Shown: positions 6,893 to 14,862 of the stretch, piece by piece | Numbering within the stretch: the stretch's first letter is position 1 | Layout: each line of letters begins with the position of its first letter | Source of the DNA: Microbispora hainanensis | GTDB lineage: Bacteria; Actinomycetota; Actinomycetes; Streptosporangiales; Streptosporangiaceae | DNA length: 42,630 bases | Direction: 5' to 3' | Assembly (NCBI RefSeq): GCF_006874475.1 | Contig: NZ_VIRM01000067.1 | Span: 1-42,630, forward strand | Notes under the pieces: model-generated | The model's input: the letters and a program-made list of their open reading frames with translations, nothing else | Database searches by the model: none | What the model was told of the DNA's origin: nothing | Made by a program: the position numbers and the translations under genes

Positions 6893-7746
6893 GCGCCCGC
6901 GTGCTGTCCGGCAAGGAGCTCGCGGCGTCCATCCGGACCGAGACCGCCGAGCGGGCCGCCGCGCTCGCCGAGGCCGGCACACCGCCGAAGCTCGCGGTCG
7001 TCGTCGCCACGGCGGACGAGTCCAGCGCCTGGTACGTACGCTCGATCGCCCGCGCCGCCGAGAAGGCCGGCATCGCCTGCGACATCGTCGATCTCGGGGC
7101 GGATGCCGCCCCCGGCCTGATCCGCGACAGGCTGACGGCGCTGAGCGCCGACGACACCGTGCACGGGATCATTCTCCAGACCCCGCTGCCGCAGGGAGCG
7201 AAGCTGGAGGACCTGGCCGGCGCGATCGCGTTCGAGAAGGACGTCGACGGCGCCAACCCGCTGTCGCTGGGCCGCCTGGCCGCGGGCCTGCCCGCGTTCG
7301 CTCCGGCGACCGCCGAGGCCGTCGTGGCGATCCTCGACCACCACGAGATCGACCTGACCGGCCTCCACGTCGCCGTCGTCGGCCGCTCCACCGTGGTCGG
7401 CAAACCCGCCGCCCACCTCCTGCTGGACCGGAACGCCACCGTGACGATCTGCCACTCCCGTACGCGGGAGCTGCCCGCCGTCACCTCCGCGGCCGACGTG
7501 GTCGTGGCCGCGGTCGGCCGCGCCGGACTGATCACGGCCGAGCACGTGCGGGCCGGGGCGGTGGTCGTGGACGTCGGCACCAACCCGACCGAGGACGGCG
7601 GCCTGGTCGGCGACGTCGACGCGGTCGCGGTCGCGGACAAGGCCGGGGCGCTCACGCCCGTGCCCGGCGGGGTCGGCCCTGTCACCACCGCGCTGCTGCT
7701 GCGGCACACCGTGAACGCCGCCGTGCAGGCCGCCGGCCGCGGCTGA
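6889..7746 (+). CDS. folD: FolD-type methylene-tetrahydrofolate dehydrogenase lacking the catalytic lysine
   Basis: 285 residues with full FolD architecture: the catalytic domain, then a Rossmann domain with 'VAVVGRSTVVGKPAAHLLLDRNATVTICHS' and the 'TPVPGGVGPVTTALLL' end. Retained active-site parts are Tyr49, Gln97 and KDVDG at 117-121. The lysine that normally follows the tyrosine by four residues (YVxxK; Lys54 in E. coli) is Ile53 here (YVRSI, ATC at 7045-7047). That lysine is required for cyclohydrolase activity, so this copy is probably a dehydrogenase only. It overlaps the upstream cyclodeaminase-family gene by four bases. A canonical bifunctional folD may exist elsewhere in the genome. 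Confidence 0.88.
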   Translation: MSARVLSGKELAASIRTETAERAAALAEAGTPPKLAVVVATADESSAWYVRSIARAAEKAGIACDIVDLGADAAPGLIRDRLTALSADDTVHGIILQTPLPQGAKLEDLAGAIAFEKDVDGANPLSLGRLAAGLPAFAPATAEAVVAILDHHEIDLTGLHVAVVGRSTVVGKPAAHLLLDRNATVTICHSRTRELPAVTSAADVVVAAVGRAGLITAEHVRAGAVVVDVGTNPTEDGGLVGDVDAVAVADKAGALTPVPGGVGPVTTALLLRHTVNAAVQAAGRG

Positions 7747-7756
7747 TCACGCCCCG

Positions 7757-7800
7757 CCCCGGCCCCGCCCCGGCCCCGCCCCGGCCCCGCCCCGGCCCCG
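7757..7800. repeat. 11-bp tandem repeat, four perfect copies
   Basis: CCCCGGCCCCG repeated four times in the gap between the convergent folD and MFS genes. It is pure G+C. Confidence 0.9.
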
Positions 7801-7805
7801 CGCCG

Positions 7806-9089
7806 TCAAAGCGCCTCGTCCGGCACCCTGGCCGCGACGACGGGTGGGGCCACGCTCGACGGGGGGCGCGCCACCACCTGAGCCTTCCAGGCGACGGTCA
7901 CCAGCAGCGGCACCAGCAGCGCCAGCGTCCAGGTCAGCCCGAGCGCCTGTGCGACGCGGCCGACGAGCGCCGGAGCGAGCAGCATGGCGGAGTACGTCAT
8001 GGTGGTGAGCCGGGCGACCGCGGCGGTCGCTCCCGTGCCGCCCTCCTCCGTGCCCGCGTGCCCGGCCGCGCTGAAGATCAGTGGCAGCGGTGTCGCCAGC
8101 CCGAGACCGGCGAGGGCGAACCCGGCGACCGCGAGGATCGGCGTGGGGGCCACGACCACCGCCGTCAGGCCGGCGGCCGCCAGCGCGGTGCCGCTCCGCA
8201 CCAGGACCCGTGCCGGGTGCCGGGCGGACAACCGGTCGCCCACCAGCCGTCCGGCCGTCTGGGAGGCGGTGAAGGCGACGAGGCCGAGCGAGGCCACGCC
8301 CAGCGAGGCGCCGAGGTCCTCGTGCAGGAACACGCCGCTCCAGGTGATGACGGCCCCCTCACAGGCCAGCACCGCCGCGCCCAGCGCGCCGAGGAGCAGG
8401 ACGCGGCGCGTCCAGCCCGCCCGCCATCCTCGCCGTCCGGCGCCGTCGTCCGTACGCGCGGGCGGGTGCTCCGCGGAGAACTCCTCGGCCGGCAGCCCCC
8501 TGCCCACCACCAGGACGACGGCCGTCACGACCGCTCCCAGGATCAGGTAGTGCGTGGTGAGAGACATACCCGCCTGCGCTGCGACCCCGCCGGTGAACGA
8601 CCCGGCCACGGAGCCGATGCTCCATGCCGCGTGGCAGCCGTTCATGATGGGACGGTGCGCCGCCCGTTCGACCATCACCGCCTGCGCGTTCATGCCCGTG
8701 TCGAGCAGCCCGTTCGCGGCGCCGACGAGGAGCATGGCCGCGGCCAGGTGAACGGGTCCGCCGGCGAGGCCCACTCCGAGCAGGGCGAGGGGAAGCGTGA
8801 CTGCGGCGATCCGCACGACCCACGCGCTGCCGATCCGCGCCGCGAGGCGCCCGGCGACCTGCGTGGCGGCGAGCGCCGCCACGGCGACCAGGGCGGTCAG
8901 GAGCCCGAGCAGCCCAGTCGTCAGATCGTGATCCGTCTTCAGCGACGGCGTGCGGACCGCGAGCGAGGCGATCAGCGCGCCGTTCACGGCGAACACCGCC
9001 GTCACCGCCGCGCGTGCCCGTCGCACGGCTCTCCCCTCCCGGCCCTCTCGTCGACGCTCCTGGCCGGCTTCCCGAGCCACCTCGGACAT
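7806..9089 (-). CDS. MFS transporter
   Basis: 427 residues with twelve predicted hydrophobic segments in two halves separated by a charged loop near residue 210. It resembles the fucose-permease/YbjJ branch: 'NGALIASLAVRTPSLKTDHDLTTGLLGLL' at the N-terminus, 'AANGLLDTGMNAQAVMVE', and 'CHAAWSIGSVAGSFTGG'. Substrate unknown; both sugar uptake and drug efflux occur in this branch. The promoter on the minus strand carries the same TGTCGA-N16-CGTC pattern as the divergent YCII-ECF42 operon, so transport is probably switched on by that sigma factor. Confidence 0.88.
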   Translation of the reverse strand: MSEVAREAGQERRREGREGRAVRRARAAVTAVFAVNGALIASLAVRTPSLKTDHDLTTGLLGLLTALVAVAALAATQVAGRLAARIGSAWVVRIAAVTLPLALLGVGLAGGPVHLAAAMLLVGAANGLLDTGMNAQAVMVERAAHRPIMNGCHAAWSIGSVAGSFTGGVAAQAGMSLTTHYLILGAVVTAVVLVVGRGLPAEEFSAEHPPARTDDGAGRRGWRAGWTRRVLLLGALGAAVLACEGAVITWSGVFLHEDLGASLGVASLGLVAFTASQTAGRLVGDRLSARHPARVLVRSGTALAAAGLTAVVVAPTPILAVAGFALAGLGLATPLPLIFSAAGHAGTEEGGTGATAAVARLTTMTYSAMLLAPALVGRVAQALGLTWTLALLVPLLVTVAWKAQVVARPPSSVAPPVVAARVPDEAL

Positions 9090-9142
9090 GCGTCCCGCCT
9101 TCCCGTACGGCGCCTCCCGACGGGCGCCCCCCTTGGAAGGAC

Positions 9143-9168
9143 GACGGCGCCGACGCGGATTTTCGACA
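9143..9168 (-). promoter_or_regulatory. ECF42-type promoter for the MFS gene
   Basis: On the minus strand TGTCGA (9168-9163) is followed after exactly 16 bases by CGTC (9146-9143). This matches the motif I recall for ECF42-dependent promoters, TGTCGA at -35 and CGA/TC at -10. The start of transcription would fall near 9136, about 47 bases before the MFS ATG. Confidence 0.6.
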
Positions 9169-9184
9169 TCCGGGCGCGATCGGA

Positions 9185-9210
9185 TGTCGATTTCGGAGAC
9201 TCACCGCGTC
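9185..9210 (+). promoter_or_regulatory. ECF42-type autoregulatory promoter
   Basis: TGTCGA (9185-9190), 16 bases, CGTC (9207-9210), upstream of the YCII-sigma operon. Spacing and both hexamer elements are identical to the divergent MFS promoter. Confidence 0.65.
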
Positions 9211-9260
9211 GTAGAGGAGAGCGGCCGCGCGGGGCGGCCCGTGTCCGGAGGAGGAAGCCG

Positions 9261-9575
9261 TTGAAATACCTGCTGTTGATCTGCGGCGAGGAGTCGGTCG
9301 AAGTCAGCCCCGAGCAGGCCGACCCCGAGCCGTGGATCGAGGAGACGGAGCGCCGCGGAGTGCGCCTCGACGGGCATCGCCTGTGCCCGGTCAGCGACGC
9401 CACGACGGTGCGAGCCGGACTGGTGACCCAAGGGCCGTTCGCCGAGACCAAGGAGCAGATCGGCGGATTCGACATCATCGAGTGCGCCGACCTGGACGAG
9501 GCCATCGAGATCGCCCTGAAGCATCCCGTGGCGTCGTTCGGTTCGATCGAGGTGAGGCCGTTCTGGCCGGAATGA
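9261..9575 (+). CDS. YCII/DGPF-family protein
   Basis: 104-residue ferredoxin-like fold protein with the family pattern 'KYLLLICGEE', 'HRLCPVSDATTVRAG', 'QGPFAETKEQIGGFDIIECADLDEAIEIA' and 'GSIEVRPF'. TTG is the start: GGAGGAGGA (9247-9255) sits just upstream and no other codon is in range. Its stop overlaps the sigma-factor ATG (ATGA). Pairing of DGPF proteins with C-terminally extended ECF42 sigma factors is a known association; the biochemical function is not established. Confidence 0.9.
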   Translation: MKYLLLICGEESVEVSPEQADPEPWIEETERRGVRLDGHRLCPVSDATTVRAGLVTQGPFAETKEQIGGFDIIECADLDEAIEIALKHPVASFGSIEVRPFWPE

Positions 9576-10840
9576 GCGGCGCCGACGTCACCCGGGTCGT
9601 CGAGGAGGCGTTCCGCGAGGAGTGGGGCCGCGTCGTCGCCACGCTCATCCGGCTGACCGGCGACTGGGACCTTGCTGAGGAGTGCGCCCAGGACGCCTTC
9701 GCCCAGGCAATCGCCCGCTGGCCCCGGGACGGCGTTCCGCGCCGTCCCGGGGCGTGGCTCACCACGGCGGCCCGCAACCGGGCGCTGGACCGACTCCGTC
9801 GCGGCACGACCGAGGCGGCGCGGCTCCGCTCCGTCGCGGCCATGCCGGCCGGCCCCGATCCGGAGCCGGTGGAGGAGGACGTGGAGGAGGACGTGGAGGA
9901 GGACCACGTGCCCGACGACCGGTTGCGCCTGATGTTCACCTGCTGTCACCCGGCCCTGCCGCTGGAGGCGCAGGTGGCCCTCACCCTCCGTACGCTCGCG
10001 GGGCTGACCACGGCCCAGATCGCCGCCGCGTTCATGGTGCCGGAGACGACCATGGCGCAGCGGCTGGTCAGGGCCAAGAAGAAGATCCGCAACGCCGGCA
10101 TACCCTACGGGGTGCCGCCCGCGCACCTATTGGCCGAGCGGACGGCGGGGGTGCTCGGCGTGCTGTACGTCCTGTTCACCGAGGGATACTCGGCCAGCGG
10201 CGGGCCGAGTCCCGCCCGGCCGGAGCTGACCGCCGAGGCCATCCGGCTGGCCCGGGTGCTCGCCGGGCTGATGCCGGGCGAGCCCGAGGCGCAGGGGCTG
10301 CTCGCGCTGATGCTGCTGCAGGACTCACGGCGCGTGGCCCGGTTCGACGCGGCGGGCGACATCGTCACCCTGGAGTTCCAGGACCGCGCGCAGTGGGACC
10401 ACGACGAGATCGAGGAGGGGCTGCGGCTGCTGGACGACGCGTTGGCGTGCCGCCGTCCCGGGCCCTACCAGGTGCAGGCGGCCATCGCCGCCTGTCACGC
10501 CACCGCCCTCGACCCGGACGACACCGACTGGCCGCAGATCGCCGGTCTTTACGCACGGCTCGCACGGCTGGCGCCGTCTCCGGTCGTCGAGTTGAACCGG
10601 GCGGTGGCAGTCGCGATGGCCGACGGCCCCCTCGCGGGTCTGCGGCTGGTCGACGAACTGCGGGCGGGCGGCGCGCTGGCCGGGCACCATCTGCTCGCCG
10701 CGACCCGTGCCGACCTGCTGCGCAGGCTGGGCCGTACGGCGGACGCGGCGCAGGCCTACGAGGAGGCCCTGGCGCTCGCGCCGACCGACGCGGAGCGCCG
10801 GTACCTCGCCCGCAGACGTGCCGAGACCGGTGGGACCTGA
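9572..10840 (+). CDS. ECF42-type RNA polymerase sigma factor with C-terminal TPR region
   Basis: 422 residues. Sigma-2 is at about 10-75 ('AEECAQDAFAQAIARWPRDGVPRRPGAWLTTAARNRALDRLRR'). An acidic linker carries three VEED repeats. Sigma-4 is at about 110-175 ('LPLEAQVALTLRTLAGLTTAQIAAAFMVPETTMAQRLVRAKKKIR'). A long helical C-terminal extension includes 'PYGVPPAHLLAERTAGVLGVLYVLFTEGY' and TPR-like helices. That extension defines ECF42 and replaces an anti-sigma factor. Coupling to the YCII gene and the matching promoter upstream support autoregulation. The signal sensed is unknown. Confidence 0.93.
   Translation: MSGADVTRVVEEAFREEWGRVVATLIRLTGDWDLAEECAQDAFAQAIARWPRDGVPRRPGAWLTTAARNRALDRLRRGTTEAARLRSVAAMPAGPDPEPVEEDVEEDVEEDHVPDDRLRLMFTCCHPALPLEAQVALTLRTLAGLTTAQIAAAFMVPETTMAQRLVRAKKKIRNAGIPYGVPPAHLLAERTAGVLGVLYVLFTEGYSASGGPSPARPELTAEAIRLARVLAGLMPGEPEAQGLLALMLLQDSRRVARFDAAGDIVTLEFQDRAQWDHDEIEEGLRLLDDALACRRPGPYQVQAAIAACHATALDPDDTDWPQIAGLYARLARLAPSPVVELNRAVAVAMADGPLAGLRLVDELRAGGALAGHHLLAATRADLLRRLGRTADAAQAYEEALALAPTDAERRYLARRRAETGGT
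9869..9904 (+). repeat. 12-bp coding tandem repeat, three copies
   Basis: GTGGAGGAGGAC repeated three times, encoding VEED-VEED-VEED in the linker between sigma-2 and sigma-4 of the ECF factor. Confidence 0.9.
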
Positions 10841-10958
10841 CAGGCGGCCCGGTCGTGCGGCCCCTGCCGGCCGGGCGCCTGCCGCCGGTCGCTGGGGACC
10901 GTGCCCCAGAGGCGGCCCGGCGGTGCGGGCCGACGCCTGTCCGGCGGTCGGGCCGTAG

Positions 10959-11372
10959 GTGTCCAGGGCGAGCGACAGGTTGTGGGCGTCGGTGAGGGTG
11001 GCGAGGAGATGGCTCCTGTTCATCTCCACCGCCCGGCATGACCGGCAACGGGAGGAGACCGCCGAAGTCGCCGCCCGCATGGTCGCGGCGCTCCTCGCCG
11101 ATGACGAGGGCATCCGTGCCGTGCTGCACGCCCTTCCCGTCGTATTTCCCTGGGTGCGGCACCTGAACGACGAGGAGAAGCAGCAGTTCGTGCGGGACCT
11201 TGTCGACGCCACTCACGACGCGATCGATCTGGACGTTCACGCCACGCTGCACCGGGTCGTCGTCGAATGGCGGGCCACGGCCCGGATCCTGGCCGATCCG
11301 GCACTGACCGAACAGCTCACGCGCGCACTGCCGGACCGGCAACACCGGCTTCGTGGCCGCCTGGCCGTCTGA
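10959..11372 (+). CDS. Hypothetical protein, up to 137 aa
   Basis: Open frame bounded upstream by an in-frame TAG at 10956. The first 35 residues are low-confidence and no ribosome binding site is seen at GTG 10959. The remainder is convincing coding sequence: 'AARMVAALLADDEGIRAVLHALPVVFPWVRHLNDEEKQQFVRDLVDATHDAIDL', then 'LHRVVVEWRATARILADPALTEQLTRALP'. The 'EWRATARILADP' tail resembles small actinobacterial proteins I associate loosely with Phd/YefM-like antitoxins, but I cannot confirm that. No partner toxin is adjacent. The true start may lie further in, and the 5' part may be degenerate. Confidence 0.5.
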   Translation: MSRASDRLWASVRVARRWLLFISTARHDRQREETAEVAARMVAALLADDEGIRAVLHALPVVFPWVRHLNDEEKQQFVRDLVDATHDAIDLDVHATLHRVVVEWRATARILADPALTEQLTRALPDRQHRLRGRLAV

Positions 11373-11551
11373 GAGGCTCGCCGTCCATCGGGTGGTCGCG
11401 GCGGCGTCCTACCGTGGACGGAAAAGATGACCGGCGACCGGCCCGCCGGTCCCGCGTTCGGCCGCGGCAGGCGTGACAGCGATCCGCCGACGATGGCCGC
11501 GGCGCGCTCTTCCGCTACATTTCGCTCTGCTGCCGCAAGAACGGACTCCCC

Positions 11552-11926
11552 ATGAACGTCGTCCTGTGGGTCATCGCCGGCCTGCTCACCCTCGCCTTCC
11601 TCGTCGCCGGGGTGATGAAGCTCGCCCAGCCGAAGGACAGGCTGGCCGCGTCAGGCATGGCCTGGACCGAGGACTTCTCCGCGAGCGCGATCAAGGGGAT
11701 CGGCGCTCTCGAAGTGCTGATCGCCTTCGGGCTCGTGCTGCCCGCCGTCACGGGCGTCGCCCTGGTGCTGACGCCGGTCGCCGCGCTCGGCATCGCCCTG
11801 CTCATGGCCGGAGCGGCCGTCGTCCACGCCCGCCGCGCGGAAGCCCAGGTGATCGTCGTCAACCTGGTGCTCCTGGCGCTGGCCTTCGTGGTCGCCTGGG
11901 GCCGCTTCGGCCCGTACGCCTTCTAA
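11552..11926 (+). CDS. DoxX-family membrane protein
   Basis: 124 residues with four membrane segments, starting 'NVVLWVIAGLLTLAFLVAGVMKLAQPK' and followed by 'GIGALEVLIAFGLVLPAVTGVALVLTPVAALGIALLMAGAAVVH'. This is the DoxX/DoxD-like pattern. The physiological role is not clear from context. The ribosome binding site is weak. Its TAA overlaps the TAG of the convergent glycosyltransferase gene (11923-11926), so the two genes end with no gap. Confidence 0.8.
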   Translation: MNVVLWVIAGLLTLAFLVAGVMKLAQPKDRLAASGMAWTEDFSASAIKGIGALEVLIAFGLVLPAVTGVALVLTPVAALGIALLMAGAAVVHARRAEAQVIVVNLVLLALAFVVAWGRFGPYAF

Positions 11927-12843
11927 TCCTTCCTGCGAACGCGCCGCGATGCCCGCGTCCCGATAACCCTGCGCAGCAGGGCGCCCGACAGGATGCGAAA
12001 GGCGAAGGGGAGGTCGTCGACCAGGTAGCGGCGGGCGAGCCGCTGGGGCTCGCTGATCAGGCGGAACAGCCATTCGAGGCCGTGGTCGCCCATCCAGCCC
12101 GGGGCCCGGCGCACCGATCCGGCCGCGAACGCGATGGCCGCGCCGCACCCCACGAACCAGGCGCCCGGCAGGCCGGTCCGCAGCTCCGCGATGAGCCGGT
12201 CCTGCCGGGGAAACCCGAGCCCCACGAAGACCAGCGACGGCCGCGCGGCGACGAGCCTCTCCCGCACCTCCGCCAGCGCCGCCGGGTCGGTCTCGAACCC
12301 GTACGGCGGAGCGTGCACGCCCGCCACGACCAGCCCCGGATGCCGCTCGCACAGCGCGTCCCGCGCCGCCGCTGCGACGCCGGGCGGTCCCCCGATCAGG
12401 TAGACGGGCAGCTCGCGGGCGGCGGCGGCCCCGGTCAGCGACCAGATCAGGTCGGCTCCGGTCACCCGCTCCGGCAGCGGGCGCCCGAGCAGGCGCGACG
12501 CCCAGACCAGCGGCATGCCGTCGGCCACGGCGAGCTCGGCCGCGTCGATCAGCGCACGCAGCGAGGGGTCACGGGCGGCGGCACGACAGATGTCCACGTT
12601 CGGCGTGACGACGTGGCCGCCCGTGCCGCGCTCTGCCGCGGCCATCACCCGGGCGACCACCTGGGCCTCGGTGAGCGGATCGAGCAGCACGCCGCCCACA
12701 CGGACCCTGCCCGCTCGCGCGGCGGCCGTCCCTGCTCTGGCCGTTCCTGCACCGGCAACCGGCGAGCGGACGGCCTCCAGGCATTGCCGTACGGGTGCCG
12801 CCGGGCCCACCGCCGCCGGACGTGCGTGTGCGGGCTCGGCCAT
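11923..12843 (-). CDS. WecG/TagA/CpsF-family glycosyltransferase
   Basis: 306 residues. The core from about residue 60 matches the family: 'VTPNVDICRAAARDPSLRALIDAAELAVADGMPLVWASRLLG', 'ERVTGADLIWSL', 'VGLGFPRQDRLIAEL' and 'APGWMGDHGLEWLFRLISEPQRLARRYL'. Such enzymes add N-acetylmannosamine-type sugars to lipid-linked precursors at the inner face of the membrane. The ATG overlaps the stop of the family 2 glycosyltransferase upstream (TGATG), making a three-gene coupled operon with the sulfotransferase. The N-terminal 55 residues are Ala-rich and variable; a later start is possible. Confidence 0.9.
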   Translation of the reverse strand: MAEPAHARPAAVGPAAPVRQCLEAVRSPVAGAGTARAGTAAARAGRVRVGGVLLDPLTEAQVVARVMAAAERGTGGHVVTPNVDICRAAARDPSLRALIDAAELAVADGMPLVWASRLLGRPLPERVTGADLIWSLTGAAAARELPVYLIGGPPGVAAAARDALCERHPGLVVAGVHAPPYGFETDPAALAEVRERLVAARPSLVFVGLGFPRQDRLIAELRTGLPGAWFVGCGAAIAFAAGSVRRAPGWMGDHGLEWLFRLISEPQRLARRYLVDDLPFAFRILSGALLRRVIGTRASRRVRRKD

Positions 12844-13778
12844 CAGATGCCGTGGCCGCGACGGTGGAGGGCGTGCAGCACGGCGCGCGGGCTGACCAGC
12901 CCTCCGGCGACCGCCAGCGCCACCGCCGCCCTCGGCTCGGCCGGCCGGGCGGAGAGGGCGCGCAGCGACCAGCGGGCGGCCTCGCGCCGCCGGCCGAGGG
13001 CCGCGTGGCAGAAGGCGAGCTGCCCGTAGACGCGGGCCGCGCCCCGGGGCTCCGCGGCCAGCCCGGGATGCCGGGCGAGCATCCACTCCAGCCCCGCGAT
13101 CCGGTCGGCCCAGCGGCCCACGTAGTGGGAGGAGCCCCAGCGCACCCGCACGAGCGGCCGGTCGACGTGGACGATCGGATACCGCCAGGCGGCCCGCAGC
13201 GCGAGATCCCAGTCCTCGTTCTGGCCGGCGGGCGCGCTCTCGTCCACCCACGCCCAGCCGCGGCGGAACAGGAACGTCGAGGAGTGCACCATCATCATGC
13301 GCGAGCGGGTGAGGTGCCGGTGGGTCACCCGGCCGGTGCCGGCCAGCCGCGGCACCCGGCGGTCGCCATACTCGACCTCGACGGCGCAGCTCGCGAAGCC
13401 GGCGTCGGGCTCCTGCGCGAGCGCGGCGACCTGGGCGGCCAGCTTGCCGGGCAGCCAGAGGTCGTCGTCGTCGCAGAAGGCGACGAGATCGGTGCCGAGC
13501 ACGGCGATCCCGGTGTTGCGCGCTCCCGGCAGGCCGGCCGCCCGCCGGTTGCCCAGCACCCGGACGCTCCTGGCCGCTCCGCCCGCCTCCACGCCAAGCG
13601 CGGAACCGGAGACGCCGGACACCTGCCGGGCGACGAGGGAGGCGGGGACGCCGTCCGCCACGACCACCACCTCGACCCGGCCGTCGTACTCCTGGGCGAG
13701 CACGCCGGTCAGCGCGGCCCGCAGCGGGCCGGGCCGGTCGCCCCTTGTCGGAATGACGACGCCGACGGACGGCCTCAT
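12843..13778 (-). CDS. Glycosyltransferase family 2
   Basis: 311 residues of GT-A fold: 'RPSVGVVIPTRGDRPGPLRAALTGVLAQEYDG' at the N-terminus, the DXD-type metal site in 'FCDDDDLWLPGKLAAQ', and 'STFLFRRGWAWVDESAPAGQNEDWDLALRAA' toward the acceptor side. The C-terminal third is helical ('GQLAFCHAALGRRREAARWSLRALSA'), reminiscent of TPR. Its ATG overlaps the sulfotransferase stop and its stop overlaps the WecG-type ATG, so the three proteins are made in fixed proportion. Donor and acceptor sugars are unknown. Confidence 0.9.
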   Translation of the reverse strand: MRPSVGVVIPTRGDRPGPLRAALTGVLAQEYDGRVEVVVVADGVPASLVARQVSGVSGSALGVEAGGAARSVRVLGNRRAAGLPGARNTGIAVLGTDLVAFCDDDDLWLPGKLAAQVAALAQEPDAGFASCAVEVEYGDRRVPRLAGTGRVTHRHLTRSRMMMVHSSTFLFRRGWAWVDESAPAGQNEDWDLALRAAWRYPIVHVDRPLVRVRWGSSHYVGRWADRIAGLEWMLARHPGLAAEPRGAARVYGQLAFCHAALGRRREAARWSLRALSARPAEPRAAVALAVAGGLVSPRAVLHALHRRGHGI

Positions 13779-14698
13779 CGCCGGGCTCCCGGGCGATACA
13801 CGAGGCGATAGCCGTAAAAGAACAGGAGGGGAAGGGTGATCGCGGTGACCAGCCACCGCTGGGACCACGGGAGGGGCGCCGGACGGTGGCGGATCTCGAC
13901 CGGCCCCACCGAGAAGCGCATCGGGTTGCCCGAGACGGTGTGCGCGACGCCGAGCAGCGCTTCGCGGTCGTCCAGGAAGGTGAAACCGCCGGTCGGAAGG
14001 CCGAGCCGCGCGGCGAGGCGTCCCAGGGTCGCGCGCGGGTCGCGCACCAGATCTTCGTGACGCACCCGCACGACCTCGACGCCCTTGCGGCGCAGCACCT
14101 CGAAGGCCAGGTTCTGGGCCAGCCAGTGGACGGCGGTGCGCACGGGCGTCCACCGGGTCATCGGCCGCCCGTCCTCGGGCCTGCGCACTCTGCGCCGCCA
14201 CGACGCGGCCACCGCCCGCGGATCGCGCACCACCTGCACGACCCGCAGCTCCATGATGGCCGCCAGGCAGTACGCCAGGGAGGCGTGCTTGCTGGAGTCG
14301 ACGACGACCCGGGCGTCGGCCACCTCCGCCGCCGCCGTGTAGATGCGGGCGTACGACCGGACATATTCGGCCAGTTCGGCCTCACGGGTCGCGAGCCCGA
14401 GGGCGAGGACGGGCACGCGGCGGGTCCGGTCGACGCGGGCGCGCAGGCCCGGCAACCACCCCGCCTGGCTCTGCCGCCACTGCCCGAACGCGCGGGCACC
14501 CACCTTGGTCCAGAACGGGCACTGGGAGAACCGCTGCCCGCAACCGCACGGCTCGTCCGCGCGTACGCCGCGGTCCCACAAGTGGACGACCTCGCCGAGC
14601 GGTGCCACGCCGGGCACCTCGCCGAGGAGGCGTTCGAGCAGAGTGCTACCGCTGCGTCCCAGGCCGCCCACGAAGATCACCGGCTGAGTGTCGGCCAC
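13775..14698 (-). CDS. PAPS-dependent sulfotransferase
   Basis: 307 residues. The 5'-phosphosulfate loop is 'IFVGGLGRSGSTLLERLLG' near the N-terminus and the 3'-phosphate motif is 'VVQVVRDPRAVAASWRRR' near residue 150. A Cys-rich 'EPCGCGQRFSQCPFW' segment is typical of the actinobacterial carbohydrate branch. The C-terminal 'LLFFYGYRLVY' segment is hydrophobic and could attach to the membrane. It is first in an operon with two glycosyltransferases, so the acceptor is probably a glycan. A second operon nearby encodes ATP sulfurylase and PAP phosphatase, which make the donor precursor and remove the by-product. Confidence 0.9.
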   Translation of the reverse strand: MADTQPVIFVGGLGRSGSTLLERLLGEVPGVAPLGEVVHLWDRGVRADEPCGCGQRFSQCPFWTKVGARAFGQWRQSQAGWLPGLRARVDRTRRVPVLALGLATREAELAEYVRSYARIYTAAAEVADARVVVDSSKHASLAYCLAAIMELRVVQVVRDPRAVAASWRRRVRRPEDGRPMTRWTPVRTAVHWLAQNLAFEVLRRKGVEVVRVRHEDLVRDPRATLGRLAARLGLPTGGFTFLDDREALLGVAHTVSGNPMRFSVGPVEIRHRPAPLPWSQRWLVTAITLPLLFFYGYRLVYRPGARR

Positions 14699-14862
14699 GT
14701 GTCCTCCACGGATGGATGCGAAACGTGACGACCCTAGCGCGCACGGTAATCGAACGGCTCCCGATCGCCCAAAGGATCTACGAGCCCCCTGCGCCGCCGC
14801 AACCGGAGGTCGAGCCGCTGATCACCGGCCGCCCGCACGCCCGCTCCCGCCGGAATGCCTGC

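Noticed and set aside
6798..9575. 925-codon open frame on the plus strand
   Set aside because: It lies out of frame over folD, antisense to the MFS gene, and is Arg/Pro/Gly-rich as expected of high-GC shadow frames. Only its last 104 codons (YCII) are real.
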